Shown in pieces: positions 39,801-52,000 of a stretch of 64,000 nt of DNA. A program made the translations under genes and the position numbers. The notes beneath the pieces were generated by a model. The model was not told the origin of the DNA. It searched no databases and saw nothing but the letters and a program-made list of their open reading frames with translations. Numbering within the stretch: the stretch's first letter is position 1; each line of letters opens with the position of its first letter. This DNA is from Orthonyx spaldingii (taxonomy: Eukaryota > Chordata > Aves > Passeriformes > Orthonychidae), in NCBI GenBank assembly GCA_013397795.1, contig VZTJ01000306.1, positions 344,779 through 408,778 on the forward strand, written 5' to 3'.

Positions 39801-42800
39801 GTCTTTTTTTCCTTTTTTTTATAAATAAGGTTCCTAGCTGAGAGTGTTGCTTCTGCTGCTCTGTATTGATAACCAAATCATCTTGACAGTGCAGATTACA
39901 GCAGCTCCACTGCTGGTATGCACTCATATCTCTTTACTTGGTCCTGTCAGTCTTAATTGATAGGGCTTATTTATGTGCATGAGGAGATTATTCATGTGAG
40001 TGGGGCATTCAAAATATTGGTATTCATTTACAGAAACAAGTTTGGCTAATAAATATTGATTTTTAAAATATTTTCTTATGGTTTTAAGTAATATTTAGAA
40101 TGTCTGAGCACGGTTATAATGATGTAAACTTTAAAATTAAACAGATTCACTTCATGTTTAGACTGAAATAAAAGTAGTATTTGACTTAGCAAAGCTTGAG
40201 GAAGAGATTGCATTTCAGACACTTAGGGCTCAATTCTCCTTGTGATACTTTTAATTTTTTTTTCCAGGAAAATATTCTTTAACTGACTTGTGTCAGAGGG
40301 AGAATGAGACAATGTGCCAGGCCACTTGTTTGGCACCAAGGGCACCTTCTGCAGTGGTCAAGGCTTGGAGGAACTCAGCCAGTACCAAGGCAGGTTTTTG
40401 ACCAAGGAAGAGTTGTGATTCAGGCAGGCTTTCAGAACATGCTTTATGAAGTAGATTTGCAACTCCTGTCATGTGCCAGGGCATGGCTTGTGAGTCTGCA
40501 CTTGGCCCCTTGTCTTGACACCACATCTGAGAGTGGCTGGAACAGAAATGAGAACATCATTTGCTGAGATGGCACACGTTTTCATTAAAATGTAATCTTG
40601 CACCTTATAATAGGAGCGATAGCAGTTTCAGGATTGAGCCTTGTATACACTGGGTAGGCACAGTGAAAATTAATTTTTTTTCATTATCTTGAATGGTAAA
40701 CCCATCTGCCAGATACAGAGTGGTGCTGAACATCGCTTGCTCTATTTTTCTGGAAGGAAACTAATTAAAAGATTATAGCTTCTGTGTTTTAAAGTTGTTC
40801 AAAACATACTGGTGGCACTGTTTGCCACTCAGATTTCATCCTGTTGCAAGCAGCAAAGGGAAAGCACACCAACAGTTCCCTCTCTTTGGGATTCAGTTCT
40901 TCTCATTCTCTTCCTAATCTGAACTCCCAGGTTATCAAATGAGAGCTTCTGTGTGTTAATGAATGCCCAATGTTAAATGAAAGTCAAATGAAACCCAATA
41001 TCCAGCAGTGATCAGGTTTATTTTGTCCAAGGTCCTGCTGGGAGCATCCCAAACGCTGGGAGTGTTTGATGTCCAAAGAACTGACTCCCTCAGTGGGTAT
41101 GAGAGAGGCAGTTTTGCTGCACTTCAGTGGTCAAGTTGACAAGTCATTGTTTCTGTGGTATTTGTAAATGAAGTCCTCTTGACAAGGCTGCTGAGAAACA
41201 CTCACTGTCAGCTGCAACCCACACTGTCCAGCTGGAGCTTCCATCCACAGCAAACTTAGCTTGAACTCTTTAAAACCATCCCATCTTCTCCTCATGCCAC
41301 TAAGTGATGGTAGATTTGGTTTGTACTGTATTGCAGTTCTATTAAAAATTTAGTTCTGTCCTAAAAACATGAGAATTAAACTTTACTTGGCATCTTCAGA
41401 GAAGAATTTTGCTTCAAACAACAATAACTCAGCTGTGGTTCCCATCTCTCACCTCCACCATGCTGACTTTTAAGCTGCAGTTCTCCTATGTAGCTGACAG
41501 CTCCTTCTCCCCATGTAGGTGATGTTTCTGGCAGAAAAGCTGAATGTGTGGAGCTCATCTGGCCCCTGGTCTTCACCAGTTTCAGACAGTCTCAGTAAAC
41601 TGCTCAAGGAACCGGGTCCAAGACCTGCAAAACGCAGGTGGACCACATGTAGGAATCGTGGTCTAGCACTGAACACGCTTCCATAATTATCCTCTTCCAT
41701 TAAGTGGATTTAATTGCAGTCCCAATGAACATCAGCCCCAGCAGAGATTAAACTGTGCCCATGGGGAATCAACATAAACTGCTTTACTTTCTGTGTCTCC
41801 TTGTTACCTCCTCCCCAGTGAAGACCAGCTGAGAGCCTCCTGAGGTGTGGTGCGTGTGGAATCCTATTTATCTGCAAGAACTGTGAAGTAAAGAAGTTAA
41901 TAATTCACCTTAAATCTCGAAGTGTGCTTGTTTAATTACATGCTGCAACCTGGACAGCACACAAGCCACCTGTCATGAACTGCACTTTTTAGCAAACCAT
42001 TGTACAGTGTAAGAGGTCCAGTACTTCAAAACTGTCCCTCTCTTGTTGGCTGGGGTGACAGGTGAGGGTTAGGAGGTCTCCATGCTTTCTCTCAGTGATG
42101 TGTTCTTCACTGCAATGGTGCTCCTTCCTAAGTTTTCCTCATTTTTTCCCCTGCTTACATAAGAAAGTGACTTATTAGCATTAACAATTTGGAAACAGAG
42201 GTTTTGCACACCTGTTTCTGAAATGAAATTCTAATAAGTGTTCTTCCTCCTCTAACTGTGTAAGAAAAGGTTTCAAATCTTCAGAATTATTCTTGTTTTA
42301 TCTGCTCCTTGCAGGAAGAAATTACTATTGTCCAGCAGTTTCACCTATTTCACTTCTTTAACACGTGAGGGGTGGTTAAGGGACCTCACATAACTGAAAT
42401 GTGAGTCGTATTTGTGACTTCGTGTGTTAGTTATGGTATTCTTCTAACTGGAATTAAATTATATCTCAATTTCTGCATTTTTTACTGCTTGATAGTAAAA
42501 AAATCATGAACTGTGCCTTGCTGCCCCTTTGGGCACAGCCCCTAGCTTCAATTGCTTCTTTTGAAGATCACTCCAGGAATGTTTTTTTCAGTGTTAGACC
42601 CTTCTTTCTGGGAGCAGTTAATCTCCTTTGAGAACAAGAGGGCCGTTTTAGGGTAAATTGGAGAGCAATCAGTTGCAATCCTGTTGCAGATCTTGTTCAG
42701 AAAGAATAGTTATATATCTTTGCCATGGCATACACACCTTTCTAAAGAAGAGCAGTTTTATTAATAATGAAGCCATTGTTTAAGCAAAATTGACAATATT

Positions 42801-42899
42801 TGAAGAACCCACAAGAACTGATCCCAGTAAAACTAGCAGTTAAATTGGATTCAGAAGAGAAGCCACACATAACAAGCCATGGATACTGAATTCTTTACT
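36881..42899. other. Gene-free DNA between the CpG island and the PDILT 3' end
   Basis: No coding exon, RNA gene or interspersed repeat recognised. It holds a T-rich tract and otherwise unique sequence. In human the UMOD promoter would lie in this direction, but no UMOD-type signal-peptide or EGF exon was seen. Confidence 0.6.
39782..39796 (+). repeat. Poly-T tract (15), followed by a second T-rich run
   Basis: Fifteen T, then AATGGTC and further T runs up to about 39822. Confidence 0.85.
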
Positions 42900-42905
42900 T
42901 TTATT
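42900..42905 (-). terminator. PDILT polyadenylation signal AATAAA
   Basis: AATAAA reads on the minus strand (TTTATT on plus) about 105 nt beyond the PDILT stop codon. This would give a short 3' UTR with cleavage near 42880. A second AATAAA lies near 42757-42762 and could serve as a distal site. Confidence 0.6.
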
Positions 42906-43010
42906 TTTTTGTTCAGCTCTGTGATCACTTGAGATGATTCATTCTTCCACTGAGCTCCTTCCAGGAAGGATTCCCCGCAATCCTCAGAAGGTTTTTCTTT
43001 CTCTGTACTA

Positions 43011-43079
43011 TTAAAGTTCTTTCTCTGTTATTGCAGTTTCCTTTTGGCTGAAATCCTCTTTGATTCCTCCCAAAGGATC
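43011..43079 (-). CDS. PDILT: PDILT terminal coding exon ending in EKEL
   Basis: A 69-nt exon found by searching for a phase-0 continuation with an ER-retrieval C-terminus. The acceptor has an excellent pyrimidine tract (TTTTGCATTTCCTTTTTTACAAG). The 22 residues begin DPLGGIKEDF and end TEKEL, then TAA at 43011-43013. EKEL is a KDEL-type retrieval signal; human PDILT ends in KEEL. The human tail is far longer and lysine/glutamate-rich. Either birds have a short tail or an extra alternative tail exon was missed. Phase match, acceptor strength and the motif together make the call likely. Confidence 0.82.
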   Translation of the reverse strand, partial: DPLGGIKEDFSQKETAITEKEL

Positions 43080-46000
43080 CTTGTAAAAAAGGAAATGCAA
43101 AAGGAAAATTACTTATTTCAGATGTTCACAAAGATAATTGCTCTAGTAACTCTTAAAAACAAATTTTAAGATTAGTTGAAATGCAGATTTTCATCTTTTC
43201 AACCAAGGAACTTGAAGTCTTGTTAATGAGGTCAGAAATAGTGCAGAGGTTGCTAAAATGTGCTTCGTTTTCAAATGTTTTCACTGGTTTATAGCAAAGC
43301 TTAGATGTAGCTTTGTGTGAAGATTTAATAAGAACGGAGAATGCCATGTGTGCTGATGGGCACAAGAATGTCTTTCTTAGGCAGTCTCAAAAGAAACTGC
43401 TGTATTTACCTTGTTTTTGTGTTTGTGAAAGCCCTGAGGTGAGGATGAAGGATTACTTCAACGGGGGAGTTCATATCAAACACTGTACTGTAAATGGGCT
43501 AATACTGCAGTCTTCTGAGAGTTTGGTGTGTGCCAGGTAAGGGTGGAAAAAGTGAACAGATGAGAAAATGTGAATTATTTACCCCTTTTACTACACAGAG
43601 CATGGTTTTGAGTGGTATTTTCTTCTCTGACTTTTTAACTGATTCTTTGATGTGAAATAAAGCATAAAGAAGAAACAAGAACATATCCACAGCTCACTTT
43701 TTGCATGTAGAACTCAACAGATCTGCTTGAAACACAGCTCTAAGGAACATGCAAGAAGCAGACATCGACTGTAGGCTTTGAGCATTGGCAAGCAGAACTG
43801 TGCAATGTCTGGGCAAATGTGGATGTCTGATCCTGCTCTGCAGCCTTCTGTGTCCCAGTACTACTTTAGTCATCTCTCTCCATCAGTAACTACTTACTCA
43901 AGCACTGAATGCAGGAGAAAATCAAAGCCTCTGGTGGAAATAAGTCTGAAAACTCAAAACTGTTTCTCCACCCACAGTTTTCCTACTAGTTGAAAAGAGT
44001 GTTAATAACAATTGTTACCCCGTGGTTCCACTTCACTTCTGGGCAGAAAGGGCCCAGGGTTCTTACACTGTGTAGACAGTGTCTCCATTTACATGTCAGG
44101 ATTTTTTCTGGTGCTGTAGGTCTCTGTGTGGAGATCAGTCCCATTTTTCACTTACCATGTGTCTTTCTGTGAAGTGTCTGTGGTAAAATAACAGGCAGAT
44201 GTGGGACAGCAAACACTTCTCTGGTCTGATTTAGAGTGGAGAAGAAAGGGTTGAGGAACTGGACAACAATCACAACCAGATTGCTCAGAGAAGGGACACC
44301 ATCTGCTCTCAGTTGTGTCCTTGTTTTATGACAGAGAGAAGCTGCACTGAATGTGGCAGAATGAGGTGGGCAGTGCAGATTTGAACCTCTCCAGCTGACA
44401 CTTACTTAGCTGGGGCTTTTTTTTTTTCCAGCTAAAATCGTGAGCAAATGTTGCTTACACCTGTCAGGGTACAGGCTCCTTTCTGCCATGTGGTGTAACT
44501 GCCAGTGTTGATGTAGTGACTCAGCCAGAACATGAGCAGTGGGAGAAGAGGATTCTGTGTGACAAAAACAAGGATGTGAGTGGGTGCGTGCCTGCCAGGC
44601 TGTGGTACATGACTGCAGCTGCTGTGGGGATGGAACCAGCCACGAGCTGGTAAAACCACCCCAGCAGTGCCACGAGCAGGGGTCCAGGAGTGTGTCTGTG
44701 CTCCAGCCAGTTCAGGAATGTCCCCACAAGCTGGGAACATGCCTGGGTTACACAGCAGACCAGGCAGCGTCTGGATGAGATGCCTACCTTCTCTCCTGGT
44801 TCTGCTTTCATCTTGCTTTGTTCCTCTAAGAATTCAGAAAATGCCTCCAATGTAAATTCCCCAGTATAGGCCACTTCCTGAAAAAAATTTAAAGTATGTA
44901 ACTCTGCACACAAAATTTTGGAAAAAAAAGCGAAATCAGGTGGAGGATTTTGGTTCTTTGGACTGACCAAACTCTAGACTTTTGTGCTCAGTTTAGAAAG
45001 CAAGGGCAGAGGCACAGCAGGTTCCAACATCATCTGAAACTCGAGTGTAAAGAAGGAATAGATATATAGTCTTAAGAAGAAAAGGATTTGTATAAAAACA
45101 TAACTATTATTTTATAGTACCAGTTTGGGATCCTGCCAACTCCTGACCTCAGTGGGGGTTTTTGTGCTTAACAATAAACATTGGCAGGATATTCTGAAGA
45201 GCAGAGTCTTTTAAGTGTCCAGCCATGCTATTCAAAGCTGTCTAAAGATTTTGATGGAAATTTAAATTCTGGAATAGTTTTGAAATGCACTGCCCAGAAG
45301 TATCAGCTGTTGCACAGCTTGAAAGGACAGGATGAAGATGAGCAGTGACATTAATTTTCTTATACTTCAGCTTAAATTGGGGATTTACTGAAGATTTTCT
45401 TCTGAGGAAGTTTAATGAAATAAATAGTTTCAGTTTAGAGTTTTAAAATTTTCTAAGTGGGTCTAGGCACTGTATTGCATTTTAAAGATTCCTCCCCCCA
45501 AAAAACTTTTGCTCTCTGGAAGTATAAAAGGGTTTTGCACAAGTTTTTTAGCAAAACGTTGCAGAGTGGTTTTAAGTACGAAACAATCCCTTAACAGTTA
45601 ATGAAAGTTTTACTGGTTTGGGGCTTTTTCGTTTGTTTATTTGGTTTTTTTGCAAATTGACATTTATTATGAGTGTTTAATGGGTTTCTGCCTTTCTGCA
45701 TGAAGACTAAACATTGTGTGAGTGTGCAGAACTGCAGTTCAATTCATCAGAAGTTGTGCATGCACATCCAAGAGGAAAATCTCTCAAAGATTAAATGAGG
45801 ACATGGGTAAATGTCTTAGAATTTAATTTAAGTTTAGTACTAAGAAGAAAAATGAAAAGCTTGGTAATGCCTTAATTATAGCAGTATCTTTTTTTTTTTT
45901 TACTTCAGAGATATTTTCTTTTTAATTAGATAATCTACATAGATGGAGAATGTAACTGTTTAATATTTTTCTTTGCCTCCACTTTCAGTAGCATTTTCTA

Positions 46001-49000
46001 ATTATTGTGTAACATAGATGATTCATTAGGTAGCATATTGCAAAAATCATTGGTCTTGACAACAAATATTTATTCCCAGTGGAGGCTGGGATACCGGACT
46101 GAAGTAAAATTACTGGCTTAAATGTATAGAAGAAAGTTTTTGATTTGGGTTTTGTGAAAATGTAGAGGAAAATAACGAGAACAGTACCAACATTTTAGAG
46201 ACAATTGTCATACATGCTCTGGAAACAATCAGCACAAGTAGGTCTTTGACAGAACACCTCTTTGAAGCAAAAAGGCACTGCAGTCATCAGGAGCTATCTG
46301 TAAATTCACTCCAAGCTGAGACTGTTGCTAGAACCCAACAGGCAGATTGGAGATTGTTAAACAGCAGAATGTGAGGCCCTAAGGACTTGGAGTCCCAGCC
46401 AGTAAATGATACCTGAGCTCTAGTCACAGCCTCATACATAGGATGAGACAATAGAAGGGCTTCTCCTCTAATTCAGGTTCTTGCCAGCAATGTCTACTGA
46501 GAAGCCAGTGCTGAGCAGAGGAGGACTAAAACTTTCTTAGATAAAGAACTCCTCTGTCCCTGTGACACGTGCCCCTGCCTTGGTGTGCAGCTGTGCCTCC
46601 ACAGTCCTTCCAACAGCTTCTCACCCGGTAATGTGACCCAGCAGGGAAGAGCGTGAAGAAGGGGTAGCGATCCATTCCCACGGACAGGATGTCGTTTGCT
46701 GTGACATCAATCTTTGCAATCATTACGTCTTTGCGGCTTTGGTATTGCTCTCCCAGCTTATCCCAGATCAGCAGGAGTTTTCTGCACTCATGGGACCAAG
46801 GGGCATCTGCAAATTTAAGAATGAAATTAGAAGGACACAGAAGAGCAGAAGAGCACGGGGTGGTGCAATCACAGGGACCTATCTAGCCCTTCAGGTTAAC
46901 AAGGTTTGCGGTTTCAGCTGTGGTCAGTATCTGCTAGAAACCATTTGCCCTTCATGAATTTCACATTTCCATGTAGTGATAACTAGTTATTCACTAACAC
47001 ATTTCTGATAGCAGTGCTGCTTTAGCTATCTTTAGCCTCTTACGACTGTAGCAAACACACAACTCTTGGACAGCTTTCCTGGAGAGGTGTGCCAGATCAC
47101 CAGTGCAACCCACGGAAGCCTTGCACCATTCCCGTGTCGAAATACTTGTCAGAAGTACAAAATACTTCCTGTATACTGAAATTAACTGTGTTCATAAACC
47201 ATGCTATGTCAACTCTAGAAGGAGGAGTTTGAGGTATGGAGCTGTTTTGACTCTGAGCACTGCACTGATGCAGGTTAGAAGGGCAAACTGCTGAGAGCCC
47301 AGCACCCCTTAAATAGCTCACAACACAGTTGCAGTCCTTCAGTCAGGACAACAATGCTCACACTGGGTTTATACAGAATTAAAATTTTAGGAGCACTTTG
47401 CTGAATACAGCACACTGCCTTTACCAGCCTTTCATTTCCAGAGGACTTGGTTCAATTTTTGCTTAGATCATTCAGTTTGTTCATGATACTGAAATGTAAA
47501 AATTATTCACGGGAGTGACACAGCTATAGCCAGCAAGGAGGGTGGTATGAATGTACTACCTTTAGGAAATTCTGGAATTCAGGGCAGTACAGCTAGTTGT
47601 CTGTACCTCTGTTAATGCTGCATGTTTGCTTTACTGAAGTAATTAAGGCCCAAACTAATCCCTGCTGGCTGGTACAAGGATAGGGCAGAGGTTTCTTGCT
47701 GGAAAAAGTCGTGTAAGGAAGCCACTTCCCTTGTAGACAGAGGAGGAAAACAAGTCACAATTTCCTAAACCACGATTCCTATCTGGGATTTAATCCTAGA
47801 GCACTAAAACCCAACAATCTCAACTAGCTCTCCCTCTGCCCTTGGAAGACAGCCTGACCCACGCTGTGCACCACTCTTCCATCATACCCCATGACATTCC
47901 AGTGTCATGTTGTCTTTCAACACTGAGATGTGATATGGCCTTGACAAATATTTACTGAAGGGATCCGGTGCTACTCAGTGCTACACTAAGTCAGCAAAGG
48001 TATCACCGCGTTTCCATAGATATGACACAAATTTGTCTTCAATTCTTTCCACAAACAATAAAAATTCATTGAGCTCAGATTCTGTAAAGTGCAAAGATTA
48101 GTTTGGTATACAAGTATGAGCTTTCATTTTTTTCCTTCCAATTGACTGTGTTAAAGCACTTAAAATCTGAATTCAACGACAACACTTACAAAACATAACA
48201 AACACAGTCATGGTCTTATTGAAGATGATACTGTTGAAATTCTTCCCAACAAGCACTTTGACAGGCATCTTGTCCCAGTCTTCTGGAATTTCTTCACTAG
48301 AGAGATGTTGCTGAGCAGAAACAGAAACATTGCTGTGAAAGTGCATTGAGAATCTGCAATCTAGCTCAAGTTTAACGTGAGACTGATGGGACATTACTTA
48401 ATGTGCACTGTTATTGTCTGATAACTCTTTTATATCATTACATCCTGGTCAGCCATCAGGTGGTTCCACCTTCTCTCCCTTCAGCAGGAGCTGGGATCTC
48501 ACTCCCCTGGGTGGTTGGTAGTCAGAATTCCTTGTCCCTCTGTTGAGTACAGGCTCTGTAGCAGACTGTCTGAAAGTGATCCTTTGGGACACAGTTGTAT
48601 TCCTTGTCCTGAATTCTTGTTGCCCAATGTTCAGAAGTCGGACTACTGAAAAGTTTATGTATTGCTGGCTCTCAAAAGTGATGTAAAACACACCAGAAAG
48701 TGTGCATTGCTGCTTAAATCTCTGCCTTCACCACCAGCCACCGTCCCCACATGACTTCTACAACTTGCAGTGCAGTGGCTGGGAATTTCTCTTCTTTAAC
48801 ACCACGGCACAGCAGCAGAAAGGCCCACGTGCCCCACGGAAGCTGTCCTTGGTGGTTCTGTGCCACTCAAGCAGATCTGGGTGAGAAAGAGGCCACATCC
48901 CCACTGCTTCCGTCCTTCTGCTCCCCTCCTGCCTCCTACACTGAATACAGGATCTACCTACTCAAGTTTCTTAAATTCTGCCTGCTCTCAGACTGACTGC

Positions 49001-52000
49001 TTTATCTTTTCTCCCTGTAAATCACCCTGAGGAGCACTGAATAAGCAAAACATTTTAATGTATTTTTCACATGAGTGCAATGATGCCTCATTATGGCAAT
49101 AAATGCTGTATTTACCATTGGGAATGATCCCCCTGGGAAAATTCACTTCTCTAAACTGGCTTAAAACAAATACCCAATCTTAATCCCCTCTGAAACTGTC
49201 AATTTTCTATGTACTGGATTTTTCTGTAACCTTAAAATCTGTTGCAATCATTGTTTGCATCTCTCCCAACGAAGGGAGGAAAATATCTCCATTACAGTAT
49301 TGGAAAGACTGAGATATAGGGAGTTTTTAAACCACTAAAATAAAAGAGCTGGCATCAGTTAAAATATTGGGCCGTAAATGATCAATCCAGTGTTTACATT
49401 GGAGGACTGGAAAACTTTGTAGTCCACCTCAGCTGTTAAACACAGAGGAATTCCCTGTCAACAACGTAGAGGAATGCATTAGGGTGACAGTAGATGAACA
49501 AACCAATGATCACAACAGGACAATGTTCTAATTTAGAAAGGGGCTGCTTTGCAAATTTGTTATGTTTTAGCTGGTGTAGTAGAGAGCTGTCTCATTGGTA
49601 ATGGACATACCTTTGCTTTTCCATTTAGGTAGCTCTGGCAAAATTCTTTTAGGTTCTCCACAGTCACCTCGTCCGCAGGCATTTTGTACCTGGCATCGCT
49701 GGTCAGATTTAGGATCCTCACAGCAGGAACGTCAATGTCCCTGATGCGAAAATACTCAAAAATTCGTCCATTCCTTGCTTCATCAGTATCCACGAAAACA
49801 AACAATATCTGAGGATAAAGAGACAATCATGCATCTGGTTGTGCCTTCCAGCTTTGGTTTAGCCGTTTTGGAGAAATGGACTGCGGAGCTTGGCAGTGGG
49901 GTAGGATCTAATCTTAAATTCAAGGAGCTGTGTAGAACCATTTTTGGTCTCACCCAAAGCCCAGCAGCTCTGTGGACTTTATTACACCTTGATCCTAGTT
50001 AATAACAAATGCTACAACAGCCAAAAGTACTGAAGCTTCTCCCTCTGTCCTTTCACAGTGGTTTCCTATCCCGTCTTTTAGCAACACTTTTAAATTACCC
50101 CTCAAAGTGCTTATTGCTCTTCTTCATAAATCTTAACAGGACAGAAGAGCTGAACCACCTGCAATCCGTGTGTATTTACCAATATGTGATATTTTATTAC
50201 AAGATGACTTACTCTTCTTCAGTGTCTCATGTACCTGCAGCAGGAGCAGCACCACAGAAAACCGAAATACTTGTGTGTGTGACTGCCTATAACTGTCTCT
50301 ATACGTGCAAACACATGGCTGCAGGCAAGGCTGTGCACATACCTTGCAATATTCCCCAGGTTTTATAGCTGGCTCCAGCTCTTTGTTCGGACAATACTCT
50401 GAGATCCTCATGGTATTTCCTGGTAGTACCAGAAATTGCCAGAATTTTGCTAAAACTGCCTTTGGTTGGAAGTTGCTTCCAGAAAGTCGTATTTGTAAAA
50501 TCAGAAACAGGTTAATTGGGAGCAGCTGGAATTGGTGCTCCTCTTTGTGATCTTTGTGTTTTAAAGAATCATTTCCAAGGGAAGTTTATCTTTCAGCTTG
50601 TCCATAACAAATTCAAATAATAGTTACTGAAACTGTTTTTAAATGGTTTGGTAGACTTAGGAGATGGACTGGCAGCATTGTACTTTTACCAGTAACGTTG
50701 GTGAGCGGTTTTCCACTGATCTTTTGGCATTCCTATTTGCAAGTCTGGATTCAGTGTTACAAACCTTTCCTCTGAATTCCGCAGCAGCAGACTTGTAGTT
50801 TTCATAAATCTCGTTGAATGTCTCCGAGTTCGCTGGGGTGAACAGCAGGATGTGATTTTCAACAGGGACATCAAAAATCTTCACAGATGTCTGGGAAACA
50901 AAAGACTCAACATCTGTTCCTCTCTTTGTAGGCAGAACAGTGAATCAGAGGCTCAGCATATCAGTATCCCCAGGTTCTGCTATTGCAAATTTTACTCTTT
51001 AAGACTCAGTTCCCAATCATTTCTACAACCATTGGATTTTGTTTCATTGTTTTAAAGAAGATAAAGTAAGAAGAATCAGCAGCTGCTGAGTGGGGTTTTT
51101 TTTTTGTTCTAGGAAAAACCTCATAATTATTCATAGATTTTTAGTCAGAAGGGACTGTGATCTTCTAGTCTGACCTCCTGTATAACGCACGCAGAAGAAT
51201 TAGTGCTGCAAGTAAAAGGAGCTGTTATCCAGGGAGGCACAGCTGCAGCAGCTGTGGGAGCAAGACCTGGCTGGGCACTTCCTTCCCTTGTAGGTGGCAT
51301 CAGCACCCTGTATCTCCTTCCCTGCCCAGGACTGCCCTTTTTCTCATGCCACCCTATGATCAGAGGCAGTGGGGTGTCCCCCAGGCAAGCAGGAATTTCC
51401 ATGTCTTTCCTTTCCTGCCTGCACTAGCAACAATTACTGCTGGTTTCCTTCCTTCTTGTCTTGGCCCAGAGCTCCCGGTTGCTGCATTGCAGTGGAATGT
51501 TTGGAGCCAGGATTAGGGACTGACCTTCCAGCCTCCCACCCCGCTTAGCTGCTGCAGAAGCAGCCTAGAGCCTGGTGTTGGCTCCACAGGCGGGAGGTGT
51601 TTGCACTCTCAGAGTTCACTGTTCCACCAGCCACTCCTCATCTCCTCTAGGAAACAACATCTTGCCAGAGGGAAGCATCATTTGGCCTGGATCAAGAGCT
51701 GCATGTTGGGTTCTGCTGGTGTTTCTAGATGTGTTTAAGGGTGGCCTTGTCAAACAAGCAAAGAAAATTCTCAGTCCCTAAGGTGCAGAATAGCTCCCTC
51801 GGTCTCTTTCTTCATGGATTTCTGTCTTTCTCCTGTAGTTTTTGTTAATACAGTGAAATGCACATACCTCAATATTGTATTCAGTGACCAAATCCAAGGT
51901 AAAGGTTTTGATTAGCCTCGTTAGACCCAGTTTGTTCTGTGTGCCGTCTTCAAGCACTTCATTATGCACAGGTTTTCCCTGGACAAATAGTGAAGTTTGT

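Noticed and set aside
44521..44970. A 149-codon minus frame covering a PDILT exon
   Set aside because: Only 44788-44877 is exon. The rest is intron that happens to remain open.
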